A DNA stretch of 37,870 nt from CAZGYE01 sp964530165 (GCA_964530165.1 CAZGYE010000014.1:1-37870); one strand, 5' to 3'; shown: positions 16,337-25,602, counted from the stretch's first letter. A program made the numbers and translations. Notes: generated by a model from the sequence alone, not told the origin.

Positions 16337-16413
16337 GCAACCATTCTCTTCGACAACTTGATCGGTTCGAGTTTCGCGCGTGGATGCTGTTTTGTCAGTG
16401 GGAGATTGTGGAA

Positions 16414-17805
16414 TCACTGGCTCGGCAACCTCCGGCCCGCTTGTTGAGCCAATGTTTTGACGGCGTCGATGACCACGTCTTGCACCTTTGGCGTGAAGAA
16501 ACCGATGCTGCCGTGGATCAGGCCGCGCGTCTCGTAGCCGCCTTCCGCCAGCACGCGTACCGACGGCAGATAGCCGAAGACGTCGTTGCAGTAGCCGCTG
16601 ACCCAGAGCCGATCCGGACCCACGGCGTTTCCGATCAGCCGCACGTAGTCGGCGACGACTTCGCCGCTCAGGCCGACTAGCGTTAAGTCGTTGCCGAACT
16701 GCCAAACGGCAATCGGTGCGGTGTAGTGAGCGGGCAGGCGCCCTTTGCTTGCCAACACCTCCAGCATACGCTGGGCGGTCCATTCCCGCCAACCACGCTC
16801 GGCGGCATGCGCCTTGAGTTGATCCTCGGTTGGTGGTGGTTGCAATGGCAGGTCCACACGGTCAAAAGTTGTCTTCAGCGGGCCATTGACCGGGATCAGT
16901 TTTGTTTCGAGTATGCGGCAGACTTCGCCGCCCAGGGCCGCGCCGTGCTGTTGCGCGACCGACAGACCGCCACGCGGGTACGGGTTGGCATCGGCGCCGC
17001 ACCCCTCGAGGAACAGCGCGACGGTCGCGGGGTCGTGCCGCTCGATATGTGTTTGCGCGTAACCGGCATAGTCACCGTCAAACGCCTGGATTGCTTTACC
17101 GGTCAACGTGGTGTTGTGACAAGCGTAGCCGAATAGCACGGCGCGCTGGTTTCCATCCGGGCCGTCAATGCGGAGCACCGGCACCTGGCGGTCCACTGTT
17201 CCAGCGGGGTTTGGGGCCATCGTCACGCTGCCGTTTGCCAGCCGTTTCCGGCGATTCATCGTGAACGATGCCATGCCCGTTCCCCATGATAGTCGGGCTG
17301 GTTGCAGGTCGTCGAACGCCGCGACTGCAATCTGGACGATTGTATTGGTCAGGTGTGCAATGTACTGACGCGTGTTCCGTTTCGCCGTCTCGTCCATCCG
17401 GTAACGCGCGTCGATTTTCAACAGCGGCCCGCAGTGGGTGTGCGACGCGTTGAGCAAAATCTGAGCGCGCGTCAGCCCAGTGGCCCGCATCAGCTTTTCA
17501 CAGAGCGGATCGGCCACCACGGCGCGAAACCCGATCAGATCGGCCGTGATGATGAGTGCACGGTGGCCGGTGTCGTCCTCCAGCGCCAGCGCTTTGGCGA
17601 ACAGGTCGCTCGTGACACGATCGGCCGGTTCTTGCCGACTCACATAGCCGGCCATGTGGAGCGGTCCCGCAGGAGTGATCTTCGCGCGGGCGATGCCGAC
17701 TTTCCATGGTGTTTCGGCTGCAGCGACTCCGCCGATCCTGCCCGCGCAGGAACAGGCCAGCGCTAGCAAACAGGTGAGGAACAACGGTAGGGACGACGGG
17801 TTCAT
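16414..17805 (-). CDS. Neutral/alkaline ceramidase-like protein B
   Basis: A 463-aa exported member of the neutral ceramidase-like family. The ATG at 17803-17805 overlaps the stop of ceramidase-like C in an ATGA, so the two are translationally coupled; the open frame upstream of it lies inside C. The signal peptide is MNPSSLPLFLTCLLALACSC. Landmarks: ARAKITPAGPLHMAGYVSR near the start of the domain, NASHTHCGPLL with the two metal histidines, GYACHNTTLTG, LSGEVVADYV and SGYCNDVFGYLPS. The segment aligned with the ceramidase nucleophile reads GADANPYP, so Asn stands where Ser is expected. Its role may be hydrolysis of another bond or binding only. Next in line is the clan-A-like glycosidase after 77 bases. 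Confidence 0.85.
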   Translation of the reverse strand: MNPSSLPLFLTCLLALACSCAGRIGGVAAAETPWKVGIARAKITPAGPLHMAGYVSRQEPADRVTSDLFAKALALEDDTGHRALIITADLIGFRAVVADPLCEKLMRATGLTRAQILLNASHTHCGPLLKIDARYRMDETAKRNTRQYIAHLTNTIVQIAVAAFDDLQPARLSWGTGMASFTMNRRKRLANGSVTMAPNPAGTVDRQVPVLRIDGPDGNQRAVLFGYACHNTTLTGKAIQAFDGDYAGYAQTHIERHDPATVALFLEGCGADANPYPRGGLSVAQQHGAALGGEVCRILETKLIPVNGPLKTTFDRVDLPLQPPPTEDQLKAHAAERGWREWTAQRMLEVLASKGRLPAHYTAPIAVWQFGNDLTLVGLSGEVVADYVRLIGNAVGPDRLWVSGYCNDVFGYLPSVRVLAEGGYETRGLIHGSIGFFTPKVQDVVIDAVKTLAQQAGRRLPSQ

Positions 17806-19388
17806 GGCGTCTGCTTCACCTCCCGGAGCAGACGCATGAGCGCCGCACGGATCTTTGGTTCGGCCTGCACTTCCAGACAACTGCTCGTGGCCGGCCAGGT
17901 TTCATAGCCGCCCCACTCGTGTTGCTGCGGGGGTGGAAGGTATCCTTCAGAACCGTTGGCCAGGCTGATGGTGAACGTGGCGTTGAACGGGCTGTCCTTC
18001 TTGATCGTGAGACCGGTCTCGGCAAACACTTCACAGGCCACCGACGCAATGCACAACTCGCCGATGCGGATCGCCTGCAACTTGACAGGCCGTGTCGGCG
18101 GGTATTGGCTAAGCAACAAGATCTGCTGAGCGAAGACCGGTGTCCAGGGATGGGGCCGAGGCGCTTTGGGATTGGCCAGCACGGTGCGCGCCCAGGCCAC
18201 TCGTTTTTCGTCCGGCCGGCGAATGCCAAGTTCCAAATCCGTTTCGCGCATGGCGAGCGTGACGTCGCTGCGGTGTTTGATCTGTTGGACCACACGTCGC
18301 GTTTCATCAGCCAGTTCTTGACCGGCGATTCGCATCCACTCGAACGGCGGGTGTCGCTTGCCGCCGCTCTGGATCGAGCTGGTATTGCCGCTGGTGCCGT
18401 TGGACATGATGCCGACAAAGGGCGGATGTCCGCTGCCCGCGTCCAGCTTCTCTTCAAGCCGGCGTGCGAAGTAGCCGAAATAGTCGGCACTGACCATGCC
18501 GCGCTGGTAGCCGCCGCAGTAGTGGACGCTGTAGTTGGCCAGCACGGCCAGCGGCCGTCCGTCGGCGTGCTGCACGGAAAGGACCGAGACCTGGGGATCG
18601 ACTGGTCCGGCCGGTTTGATGACTTCGCCACCCTTGCCCGCCACCGACTTGACGCGTTCGCCGGATTCGCCGAATGGGTTGGGGCCTACCGTACCGGGCT
18701 TGCAGAGCGAGCGGCGACAGCGCACGTATTCCGGCTTGTCGAACGATCCCCAGCCAATCCTGGCCGGCGCGAGGTTGTCGATTGCCTGAGCCACAGAAGC
18801 CGCAATCTGCTTGACGAGAAATTCATAGTATTCATCGTCCAGAGGTCCGGCCCGTCCGTGGCGTACGCGCGGCGCAGCGTGTGTGTGGACTGCCGAGATG
18901 AGGACGCGATTGGTCGGCAGGCCCGTCCGCTGCTTCACCAGCGCCTTGGCTTGATCGCAAACAGCCCGCTCGATCATCGTCAGGTCAGTGATGACAAATG
19001 CCAGCCGGGTTCGACCATCGTCCAGCACCAGCGCGCGGGCGTGCAGCCGATCATGAACCCCTTTGACCGGTCCTGGTTTGCTGATTGTTCCATTGAGCGA
19101 TACATTCAGTTTCGGCGTGATGTCGGCCACCGCTGCACCAGCGCGGAACACCGCCGGCGTCTCCGCTGCATCTGTCGTCGCGGCCTGAGCGGTCTGCATT
19201 TCCGCCAGACGGACAGGATGAAGCCGGACAGAGGAGGTGACGGTGGCGAAGCCGAGTTGCTCGATCAGTGGGGTCGGCTGGCCGTCGCAAGGATTGACCG
19301 GCTGGTCCCACGCAACGGCGTTGAAGTGTAGCCCAGGCAGGCAGGCCAACAAGAAGCCGACGAGTCTCGCAGTACGTCCTGATGTCAT
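17802..19388 (-). CDS. Neutral/alkaline ceramidase-like protein C (Ser retained)
   Basis: A 528-aa exported member of the same family and the first gene of the minus-strand hydrolase cluster. The ATG at 19386-19388 is preferred over a TTG four codons upstream. The signal peptide is MTSGRTARLVGFLLACLPGL; a low-complexity linker leads to FRAGAAVADITPKLNVSLNG. The metal site is SAVHTHAAPRV, the third histidine is in ANYSVHYCGG, the Glu in ASVACEVFAETGL and the Tyr in LANGSEGYLPP. In contrast to A and B, the nucleophile segment reads GTSGNTSSI and keeps a Ser. A 65-base spacer separates it from the divergent rhamnosidase-like gene, so both could share a control region. Only this one of the three has the complete catalytic set as far as I can judge. 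Confidence 0.87.
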   Translation of the reverse strand: MTSGRTARLVGFLLACLPGLHFNAVAWDQPVNPCDGQPTPLIEQLGFATVTSSVRLHPVRLAEMQTAQAATTDAAETPAVFRAGAAVADITPKLNVSLNGTISKPGPVKGVHDRLHARALVLDDGRTRLAFVITDLTMIERAVCDQAKALVKQRTGLPTNRVLISAVHTHAAPRVRHGRAGPLDDEYYEFLVKQIAASVAQAIDNLAPARIGWGSFDKPEYVRCRRSLCKPGTVGPNPFGESGERVKSVAGKGGEVIKPAGPVDPQVSVLSVQHADGRPLAVLANYSVHYCGGYQRGMVSADYFGYFARRLEEKLDAGSGHPPFVGIMSNGTSGNTSSIQSGGKRHPPFEWMRIAGQELADETRRVVQQIKHRSDVTLAMRETDLELGIRRPDEKRVAWARTVLANPKAPRPHPWTPVFAQQILLLSQYPPTRPVKLQAIRIGELCIASVACEVFAETGLTIKKDSPFNATFTISLANGSEGYLPPPQQHEWGGYETWPATSSCLEVQAEPKIRAALMRLLREVKQTP

Positions 19389-19452
19389 GGCTTTGTCCAA
19401 TCATCTCGTCAAGAATTAAGAATCACATCTTTTCAAATGGATCACACAAACC

Positions 19453-22400
19453 ATGTTGACACGAAACACACAGCGCATCAAGTGGACAGTTCTGGGCCTG
19501 TCTTTGTTTTCGATTGCCACGGTCGCTAACGGGGCGGAATCGCGGCGTGATCTTGCCGACGAATTTGTCAACCCGCCGCCAGCAGCCCGGCCACGGGTCT
19601 ACTGGTGGTGGCTGAACAGTGTGATCAGCAAGCAGGGGATCACACGGGACCTGGAGGAAATGAAACGCCAAGGTATCGGCGGCGCCATGATTTTCGACGC
19701 CGGTCAACCGGCCGGCCCCACGCCGGTGGGCCCCCGCTTCATGGGACCTGAGTGGCGTGAAATGTTCAAACATGCGGTCGAAGAAGCGGACCGGCTGGGA
19801 TTGGAAATCAGCTTGAATCTGTGCAGCGGCTGGGACTCCGGCGGGCCGTGGGTCACTCCGGAGCATGCTTGCCAAAAGGTTGTGTGGTCGGAGATCACGG
19901 TCGAGGGGCCGGGCGATCTCTCCCGCGTGTTGCCTCTGCCCGACGGGATTCCCAAAGGCCCTGACGGTCAGGGGGTCTATTACCGCGACATCGCCGTGCA
20001 GGCATTCCCTGCCAATGCGTCGCCCACAAGCAGCATGGCAGCCGCAGCGCCAAAGCTGACCGCCAGTTCCGGACAGGAACACAAACCGGCTCAGCCGAGT
20101 AATGCGATCGACGGCGACCCGTCCACATTTTGGGTGTCGCACGGCGTTCATCCGGGCGACGGTCCGACCGCCGAGCACCCCGAATGGCTCCGGCTCGAAT
20201 TCCAGGCGCCTTATGCCGCCGCGGCGTTGTATCTTCTGCCGCGGCACTCTTTTGGTCCGCGTCAGTGCGAGCTACAGTCCTCGGAAGATGGCAAGACTTT
20301 TCGCTCGGTTCGTCGTTTTTCGGTCGTTGATGGCGAGCCGACAAGCGTGACATTCCCGGAGACCCATTCGCGCTTTTTCAGGCTGCTGATTACGGCTTCC
20401 TACGATGCCGGTTCACCCCAGGCGCCGCGCAACGTCCAAATCAAAGAGTTTGCGCTCTTGAAGCAAGGAGAGAGGTACAGGACTCGGTTTCCGATCAAGT
20501 ACTGGCGAGTCAAGGCCGGATACCAGACTCTCTCGCTCTTCATCGCGGCCGCAGGGCTCGATGAGCAAGACTCGGGCGAACTCGGCGAGGCGGTGATTGC
20601 ATCCCGTTCCCTCGTGGACTTGTCGGCGAACCTCGACAACTCCGGCCGGCTGCGCTGGCAGGTGCCGGCCGGGAAATGGTGCATCTTGCGAATCGGCCAC
20701 ACGTTGACCGGCAGCAAGGTCATTTGTTCCAGTCCGGGCGGCGAGGGGTACATGCTCGATTTCCTCAGTGCCAAAGCGATGGACCTGCAGTTCGCTTCGA
20801 TGGCGGCAAAGTTGGCGGCCGATGTCGGCGCTCTGGCGGGAAAGAGCTTGAAATACTTCCACGACGATAGTTGGGAGGTCGGTTCGCCTAATTGGACGCT
20901 TGGCTTTTCCGCCGAGTTCAAGCGACGTCGCGGCTACGATCTGTCGCCCTATCTGCCCGTGCTGGCCGGAAAAATCGTTGATTGTCGTGACGTCTCCAAC
21001 CGTTTTCTCTGGGATTTCCGCAGGACCATCGGTGATTGTATCGCGGAGAATCACTATGAGAGATTCCGCGACTTGTCGCATCGACATGGAATCGGCTTTC
21101 ATCCGGAGTCTGGCGGGCCATTCTTCCCTCACATTGACGCGCTGAAATGCCTGGGAAGAAACGACATTCCGATGGGCGAATATTGGGCCAGGTTAACGGA
21201 GCCAGCAGGACGCATTCCGTGGCGGTCAGCCTACCGCATCAGCGACAGTATCAAGCAAGCCGCTTGCGCCGCCCACATTTACGGAAAGAGACAGGTGCAA
21301 GCAGAGGCCTGCACGACCGTCGGACCTCATTGGGAAAAATCGCCGTTCGAGTTGAAGGACATTGCCGACCACGCATTCTGCCAAGGGCTGACCCGGGCCA
21401 TGTTCCACACGTTTACTCACTCGCCGCCGGAGCTGGGAAAGCCCGGCATCGAGTATTTCGCCGGGACCCATTTCAATCCGAATATCACCTGGTGGGAACA
21501 GGCCACCTGCTGGACAGACTATACCGCGCGCTGTCAGTCTCTGCTGGCTGAGGGTCTGTTCGTTGCCGACGTGTGTTACTACTACGGTGAAGGCGTGCCG
21601 AATTTCGTGCCCGGCAAACGAATGATGAAGCCAGCTTTGCCGGCGGGCTACGACCACGACGTGACGAATGCCGAAGTGCTGCTGACGCGCATGTCAGCCA
21701 GAGACGGACGCATCGTGCTCCCTGACGGCATGAGTTACCATCTGCTCGTCCTGCCGCAGCGGCAACCCATGTCCGCTCCGGTGCTGAAGAAGATTACGGA
21801 ATTGGTCCGGCTGGGAGCGACAGCGGTGGGGCCCAGACCGACCGGGGCGCCGGGGCTTCGTGATTACCCGAAGGCCGATCAGGTCGTCCGCACGTTGGCC
21901 GACCAACTTTGGGGACCGTGCGACGGCCAAGCGATCAAAGAACATCGGTTCGGGAAAGGCCGCGTCATTTGTGGCAAGAGCTTGAACGAAATCCTCGCGG
22001 CAGACGGCATCCCGCCTGATTTCGAGTTCACCAGCCCGCCTCGGCGGACCAGCCCGCGGAAGGACACGAACCTGGACTGGATCCACCGGAGCCGCCCGGA
22101 CGCAGAGATTTACTTTGTTTCGAATCAGCAGAATCGCTTCGAAGAGGTGGAGTGTACGTTCCGCGTCACCGGGAAAGCTCCAGAACTTTGGAGCCCCGAC
22201 ACGGGCCGAATCCACAAACAGATGGTTTACAACACCCGCGGCGGACGCACCCGCATGCCACTGCGGCTCGCTCCGCGCGGTTCGGTGTTCGTGGTGTTTC
22301 GCGCACCGGCGGAGCGTGAGTCCATCGTCTCGGTCGTCAAAGGCGGGAAGCCGATTTTTCCCGTTTCGTCGGGACCGGCGACGGATCGCCCGTCGTTGAC

Positions 22401-23058
22401 GGATCGCCCGTCGTTGACGGATCGCCCCGTCGTCGAGGTGCGACCCGGAAAAGGCGATACGATCCAGTTGCGGGCGTGGCAACCGGGCCGGTACGCGCTC
22501 AAGACCTCCACAGGCAAAGCCGCCACGGTTCACGTCGCCCGTGTGCCGAGCACCCATAAAATCTCCGGACCATGGAAAGTCCGCTTCCCGAAAGGATGGG
22601 GGGCGCCGGAATCGGCGGTTTTCGAGCAGCTCATCTCCTGGACGCGACATGCCGACTCGGGCGTCAAATACTTCTCCGGCACGGCCACGTATCGCCGAAC
22701 GTTCGACGTTCCAGAAGCACTACGCCAAAAGAATACAGTGCTCTTCCTCGATCTTGGCCAGGTCAAGAACATTGCAGAGGTGACACTCAACGGCAAGTAC
22801 TTGGGCATTCTGTGGAAACCACCTTTCCGCGCCGAAATCACCTCGGCAATCAAACCGGTTGAGAATGTGCTGGAGGTGAGCGTCACAAACCTCTGGCCGA
22901 ACCGCCTGATCGGCGACCAGTTCTTGCCAGAGGACAAGCGGTTCACCCGAACCAACGTGACGAAGTTCACCAAGGAATCTCCCTTGATGGAGTCCGGCCT
23001 GCTGGGTCCAGTTCGCATACTGGCGGTGCAGCAAGCAGAGGTGAAGTTTCTAAAGTAG
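19453..23058 (+). CDS. GH106-type alpha-L-rhamnosidase with inserted discoidin-like domain
   Basis: A 1201-aa exported glycosidase. The signal peptide is MLTRNTQRIKWTVLGLSLFS up to NGA-ES. The start of the catalytic part (FVNPPPAARPRVYWWWLNSV, then GGAMIFDAG, then PEWREMFKHAVEEADRLGLE and LCSGWDSGGPWV) is the GH106 pattern; these enzymes release alpha-L-rhamnose. A discoidin-like stretch (about 205-340: PSNAIDGDPSTFWVSHG and RFFRLLITAS) is inserted. The barrel continues with YFHDDSWEVG, HPESGGPFFPHIDALKCLGR and AEACTTVGPHWEKSPFELK. The C-terminal part is a beta-galactosidase-like sandwich (TATYRRTFDVP, LNGKYLGILWKPPFRAEI, VEVSVTNLWPNRLIGD). It contains an 18-base tandem repeat at 22381-22427 encoding TDRPSL units in a linker. 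It is divergent from the sulfatase/ceramidase-like cluster. The ribosome site is poor. Confidence 0.9.
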   Translation: MLTRNTQRIKWTVLGLSLFSIATVANGAESRRDLADEFVNPPPAARPRVYWWWLNSVISKQGITRDLEEMKRQGIGGAMIFDAGQPAGPTPVGPRFMGPEWREMFKHAVEEADRLGLEISLNLCSGWDSGGPWVTPEHACQKVVWSEITVEGPGDLSRVLPLPDGIPKGPDGQGVYYRDIAVQAFPANASPTSSMAAAAPKLTASSGQEHKPAQPSNAIDGDPSTFWVSHGVHPGDGPTAEHPEWLRLEFQAPYAAAALYLLPRHSFGPRQCELQSSEDGKTFRSVRRFSVVDGEPTSVTFPETHSRFFRLLITASYDAGSPQAPRNVQIKEFALLKQGERYRTRFPIKYWRVKAGYQTLSLFIAAAGLDEQDSGELGEAVIASRSLVDLSANLDNSGRLRWQVPAGKWCILRIGHTLTGSKVICSSPGGEGYMLDFLSAKAMDLQFASMAAKLAADVGALAGKSLKYFHDDSWEVGSPNWTLGFSAEFKRRRGYDLSPYLPVLAGKIVDCRDVSNRFLWDFRRTIGDCIAENHYERFRDLSHRHGIGFHPESGGPFFPHIDALKCLGRNDIPMGEYWARLTEPAGRIPWRSAYRISDSIKQAACAAHIYGKRQVQAEACTTVGPHWEKSPFELKDIADHAFCQGLTRAMFHTFTHSPPELGKPGIEYFAGTHFNPNITWWEQATCWTDYTARCQSLLAEGLFVADVCYYYGEGVPNFVPGKRMMKPALPAGYDHDVTNAEVLLTRMSARDGRIVLPDGMSYHLLVLPQRQPMSAPVLKKITELVRLGATAVGPRPTGAPGLRDYPKADQVVRTLADQLWGPCDGQAIKEHRFGKGRVICGKSLNEILAADGIPPDFEFTSPPRRTSPRKDTNLDWIHRSRPDAEIYFVSNQQNRFEEVECTFRVTGKAPELWSPDTGRIHKQMVYNTRGGRTRMPLRLAPRGSVFVVFRAPAERESIVSVVKGGKPIFPVSSGPATDRPSLTDRPSLTDRPVVEVRPGKGDTIQLRAWQPGRYALKTSTGKAATVHVARVPSTHKISGPWKVRFPKGWGAPESAVFEQLISWTRHADSGVKYFSGTATYRRTFDVPEALRQKNTVLFLDLGQVKNIAEVTLNGKYLGILWKPPFRAEITSAIKPVENVLEVSVTNLWPNRLIGDQFLPEDKRFTRTNVTKFTKESPLMESGLLGPVRILAVQQAEVKFLK
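22381..22427 (+). repeat. 18-bp tandem repeat in the rhamnosidase gene (2.6 units)
   Basis: The unit ACGGATCGCCCGTCGTTG occurs twice in full and once in part, each encoding six residues T-D-R-P-S-L. It lies in a Pro-rich linker between the catalytic part and the C-terminal sandwich. Unit number probably varies between strains. Confidence 0.9.
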
Positions 23059-23060
23059 GC

Positions 23061-23075
23061 CGCGACAGCGTCGCG
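23061..23075 (+). terminator. Short hairpin after the rhamnosidase stop
   Basis: CGCGAC-AGC-GTCGCG forms a perfect 6-bp GC-rich stem two bases after the stop. No T-run follows; instead P1 copy 4 begins at once, and the two together could end transcription. Confidence 0.4.
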
Positions 23076-23187
23076 GGCGAAAAAGGGCGAAAAAGGGGAC
23101 AGGTCCAATTTGTGCGTAGCACCCTGCGGGCCGTCCCGGCAAATTGGACCTGCCCGCCGCGGCGGACCTGTCCCCTTTTTCGCCCCC
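23076..23187. repeat. Palindromic element P1, copy 4 (long variant)
   Basis: The left tip is doubled (GGGCGAAAAAGGGCGAAAAA) and followed by the usual arm and two small hairpins. The right arm is longer than in copy 1: GGACCTG is followed by a GC-palindrome module CCCGCCGCGGCG and a second GACCTG before TCCCCTTTTTCGCCC. The same module is in the first tex copy (35321-35421), so these two are one subfamily. Confidence 0.92.
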
Positions 23188-23321
23188 AAAACTCCAAAAA
23201 TCCATTTTTTCTGAAATTCATTTGTAAGGACTTTGTCGCCTGCGCGTCCTCCCTTATGAAAAGAATAAGGCCTGTGTTCCAGCAATCTCGTACGAGCAAT
23301 CTAGTTGAGGAGGGGGGAAGA

Positions 23322-25475
23322 ATGCGCAATTCCAAACTGACTTTCCGAACGAGGTGGCCTGTCGCGCTCGCGGCGTTGGTCATTCTCAGCGGCTTTTTGA
23401 GCCAGAGGGTGACGGCCCAGACGCCGGATATCGATAAGATGACCGGCCGAGACATCCGCTACGTCACGCAGGACGCGATGTACCTGGCCAACGAACAGTG
23501 GCTGTTGTTTGCGTGCGACCTGCCGGCCGGTCAGACCGACATCGGATCGAACTTCAACAAGGATTCCTACTGGTATAGCCGGTACAACCTGGGCAACCTG
23601 CTGATGCGCTCGGGAATGGGGATTCACATGGTGTACAATCCCTTGTTCAAGCAGCATTCGGCGAATGACAAGAAGCCCGACGGAACCAAGATGTTCCCCA
23701 CGCCGAAGGATTTCATGCACTTCAAAATCCGGCAGTTCTGTGCCCGCACCGGCCTGCCCTGCCGATTGGACCCGGAAAACATGGACAACCCCAAGGCGTT
23801 TCCGCCCAAGGGAGTCTTCCCGATTTTCCTGGAGTTCGCCTCGGGTTCGCCCCGCTTTCAGCAGCCGCCGGTCCCAATGGACTTCACCACGCTGCGTTGG
23901 AACCCGAAATCGATCGACAAGACCATCATTACCGGCGCACTGGGCCAGACTCTCATGAAACAGGTCCTCTGGAGCGAGGATTTCTTTGCCAACCACCGCA
24001 AGGGTCCCAACGGTGAGGTCTGGTTGGGAAACAAGAAGGAGTACGGCAACGGCTTCCGCGGCGCCGTACTGACCGCCGAATCGATCACGAAGATGTTCGC
24101 GCTCAAGTCGACGCTGGCCTATGACCCCGTTTCCGGGAAACTCGGCGACGTGGGAGACCCGGCGACCTACGACCCGATGAAAGGACTGCGCTATTACCCG
24201 CACGCACTGCGTCCCAAGCTGGTGTCGATGAAACCGGGCATGCCGCCGGCGCCGGTCGCCTGGGAAGTCGTCAACACGAGCAGCCATCTGGCGGACCAGG
24301 CGTCGCTGCTGTGGGGCACCTCGGAGTTCTACTTCTACTCCGACCCGACCGTCAAGGATTCCTTCGACCTCGTGTTTGGCGATCAGGGGGACCACAAAAC
24401 GAAAGGGGCACTGTTCCCAGCGAAGCCGCACATGCTGTCGAAGGGGCTGTCGGTGGTGGCCTTTAAGAACATGATGGCCATGCACTTTGACATGAAGAAC
24501 GGGACGTTCCGCAGCGTGGCTGAGCCAGGAACGAAACGGGTGGTCGTCGTCACGGCGCCCGAGGCGCAGATCAAAGCGGGTCGGGAGACCGTCGGTGTTG
24601 TCAGAAAGGGACAGGAGCTTCCCGTTCACTGGACGATGGAAGGTTGGCTTGGCGTGAAATACACGCCCCGTGGAGCCAAAACCGGCAACGGCGCGACAGT
24701 CAAGGGGTGGATCAAATCCAACCAGGTCGCGGACATCACCACCGCTGACGCCGGGATGGCGTTGATCGCTCTGTCCAACCTGCACAGCCGGTTGCACGAT
24801 GCTCCGGCTCCGTTGCTCTCGAAGGTCAAGATGGCCATTAACGCCCAGGCCAGCTTCCTGCGTGAGGAGCTGATGGCCTCCGACGGTGGTTTCTACAACG
24901 GCTATACGCTCGAATCGGGTGCAGAGGAAGGTGCCCGCGAACTGCTCAGTCAGGGACGGGGAATTCGCGGGTTGCTGGCCGCCTACTCCGTGACTGGAGA
25001 CAGCAGCTTCAAGAACGCTGCCGAAAAGGCGTATGCCTACATGAACCAGAAACTCTGGTCGGACAGTGCCCAAACCTATCGCTCCGCTGAAGGCGCCATG
25101 GAATCGACGTATACCCCGAAAAACGTCGGCGCGACGCTGGGAGCTTTGCGCGAGCTGGCTCTGGCCGCCAATGGTGATGCGCGGCAGCAGGTCGTCGCGA
25201 ACATTGACAAGTTCTTCGCCGCGACTCAAACGGGACATCGCCAGCAACTCGCCGAGATTGATCCCACCGGGGAACCGATTCCCCCGATGGATCAGATGAA
25301 GAAGATGAAGGCTCAGTTGATGGCCTTGATGAAAAAAGACCCGAAGCGCGGCAAGGCCATGATGATGAAAATGGCTGATGTGGACGGCGACGGCGTACCC
25401 AAACCGGGTATGGCCGGCGGAGAATTCGGGTTCGCACCTGTTCCGGCATTCGCGGTCAAAGTAGCAACTCGGTAA
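23322..25475 (+). CDS. Exported protein of unknown family with SH3-like, alpha-helical-barrel-like and Met-rich parts
   Basis: A 717-aa protein I do not recognise. The ATG at 23322 follows GAGGAGGGGGGAAG; the 70 codons upstream in the same frame are translated repeat P1 and spacer. A signal peptide (about 1-33, with WPVALAALVILSGFLSQ) precedes TPDIDKMTGRDIRYVTQDAM. Residues about 35-390 are a region of unknown fold, aromatic-rich (DSYWYSRYNLGNLL). About 410-470 look like an SH3-type domain (VGVVRKGQELPVHWTMEGWL, GATVKGWIKSNQV). About 475-640 resemble an alpha/alpha barrel of the DUF255/epimerase type (EELMASDGGFYNGYT, RGLLAAYSVTGDSSFKNA). The end is Met/Lys-rich (DQMKKMKAQLMALMKK, GKAMMMKM) and holds a Ca-loop-like DVDGDGVP. 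It has no haem motif but lies 127 bases before two multihaem cytochrome genes, so an extracytoplasmic partner is likely (inference). Confidence 0.85.
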   Translation: MRNSKLTFRTRWPVALAALVILSGFLSQRVTAQTPDIDKMTGRDIRYVTQDAMYLANEQWLLFACDLPAGQTDIGSNFNKDSYWYSRYNLGNLLMRSGMGIHMVYNPLFKQHSANDKKPDGTKMFPTPKDFMHFKIRQFCARTGLPCRLDPENMDNPKAFPPKGVFPIFLEFASGSPRFQQPPVPMDFTTLRWNPKSIDKTIITGALGQTLMKQVLWSEDFFANHRKGPNGEVWLGNKKEYGNGFRGAVLTAESITKMFALKSTLAYDPVSGKLGDVGDPATYDPMKGLRYYPHALRPKLVSMKPGMPPAPVAWEVVNTSSHLADQASLLWGTSEFYFYSDPTVKDSFDLVFGDQGDHKTKGALFPAKPHMLSKGLSVVAFKNMMAMHFDMKNGTFRSVAEPGTKRVVVVTAPEAQIKAGRETVGVVRKGQELPVHWTMEGWLGVKYTPRGAKTGNGATVKGWIKSNQVADITTADAGMALIALSNLHSRLHDAPAPLLSKVKMAINAQASFLREELMASDGGFYNGYTLESGAEEGARELLSQGRGIRGLLAAYSVTGDSSFKNAAEKAYAYMNQKLWSDSAQTYRSAEGAMESTYTPKNVGATLGALRELALAANGDARQQVVANIDKFFAATQTGHRQQLAEIDPTGEPIPPMDQMKKMKAQLMALMKKDPKRGKAMMMKMADVDGDGVPKPGMAGGEFGFAPVPAFAVKVATR

Positions 25476-25501
25476 ATTCCCCAAAGCGGGAGCCAGCAGA
25501 G

Positions 25502-25540
25502 AAGGGGCTGCGCCAGACATCGTCCCTGGTGAGCCCCTTT
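25502..25540 (+). terminator. Hairpin with T-rich tail between the 717-aa gene and the octahaem gene
   Basis: AAGGGGCT pairs with AGCCCCTT and an inner CCAG pairs with CTGG. TTTCCTGTTT follows. It lies 26 bases after the stop. It could end most transcripts of the 717-aa gene and so set a lower level for the two cytochromes. Confidence 0.55.
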
Positions 25541-25547
25541 CCTGTTT

Positions 25548-25587
25548 GCAGGTCCGCCGAGGCGGGCAGGTCCCCTTTTTCGCCCCC
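25548..25587. repeat. P1 fragment (right end plus inverted GC module)
   Basis: CCCCTTTTTCGCCCCCC, the P1 right tip, is preceded by GCAGGTCCGCCGAGGCGGGC, which is the GC module of copies 4 and 7 in reverse orientation. No left arm remains. It ends 15 bases before the ATG of the octahaem gene, so it forms part of its leader. Confidence 0.75.
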
Positions 25588-25602
25588 CAAGAGTTTTGAA
25601 AC

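Noticed and set aside
23112..23321. N-terminal extension of the 717-aa protein
   Set aside because: The extension is P1 and spacer; a strong ribosome site and a signal peptide begin at 23322.
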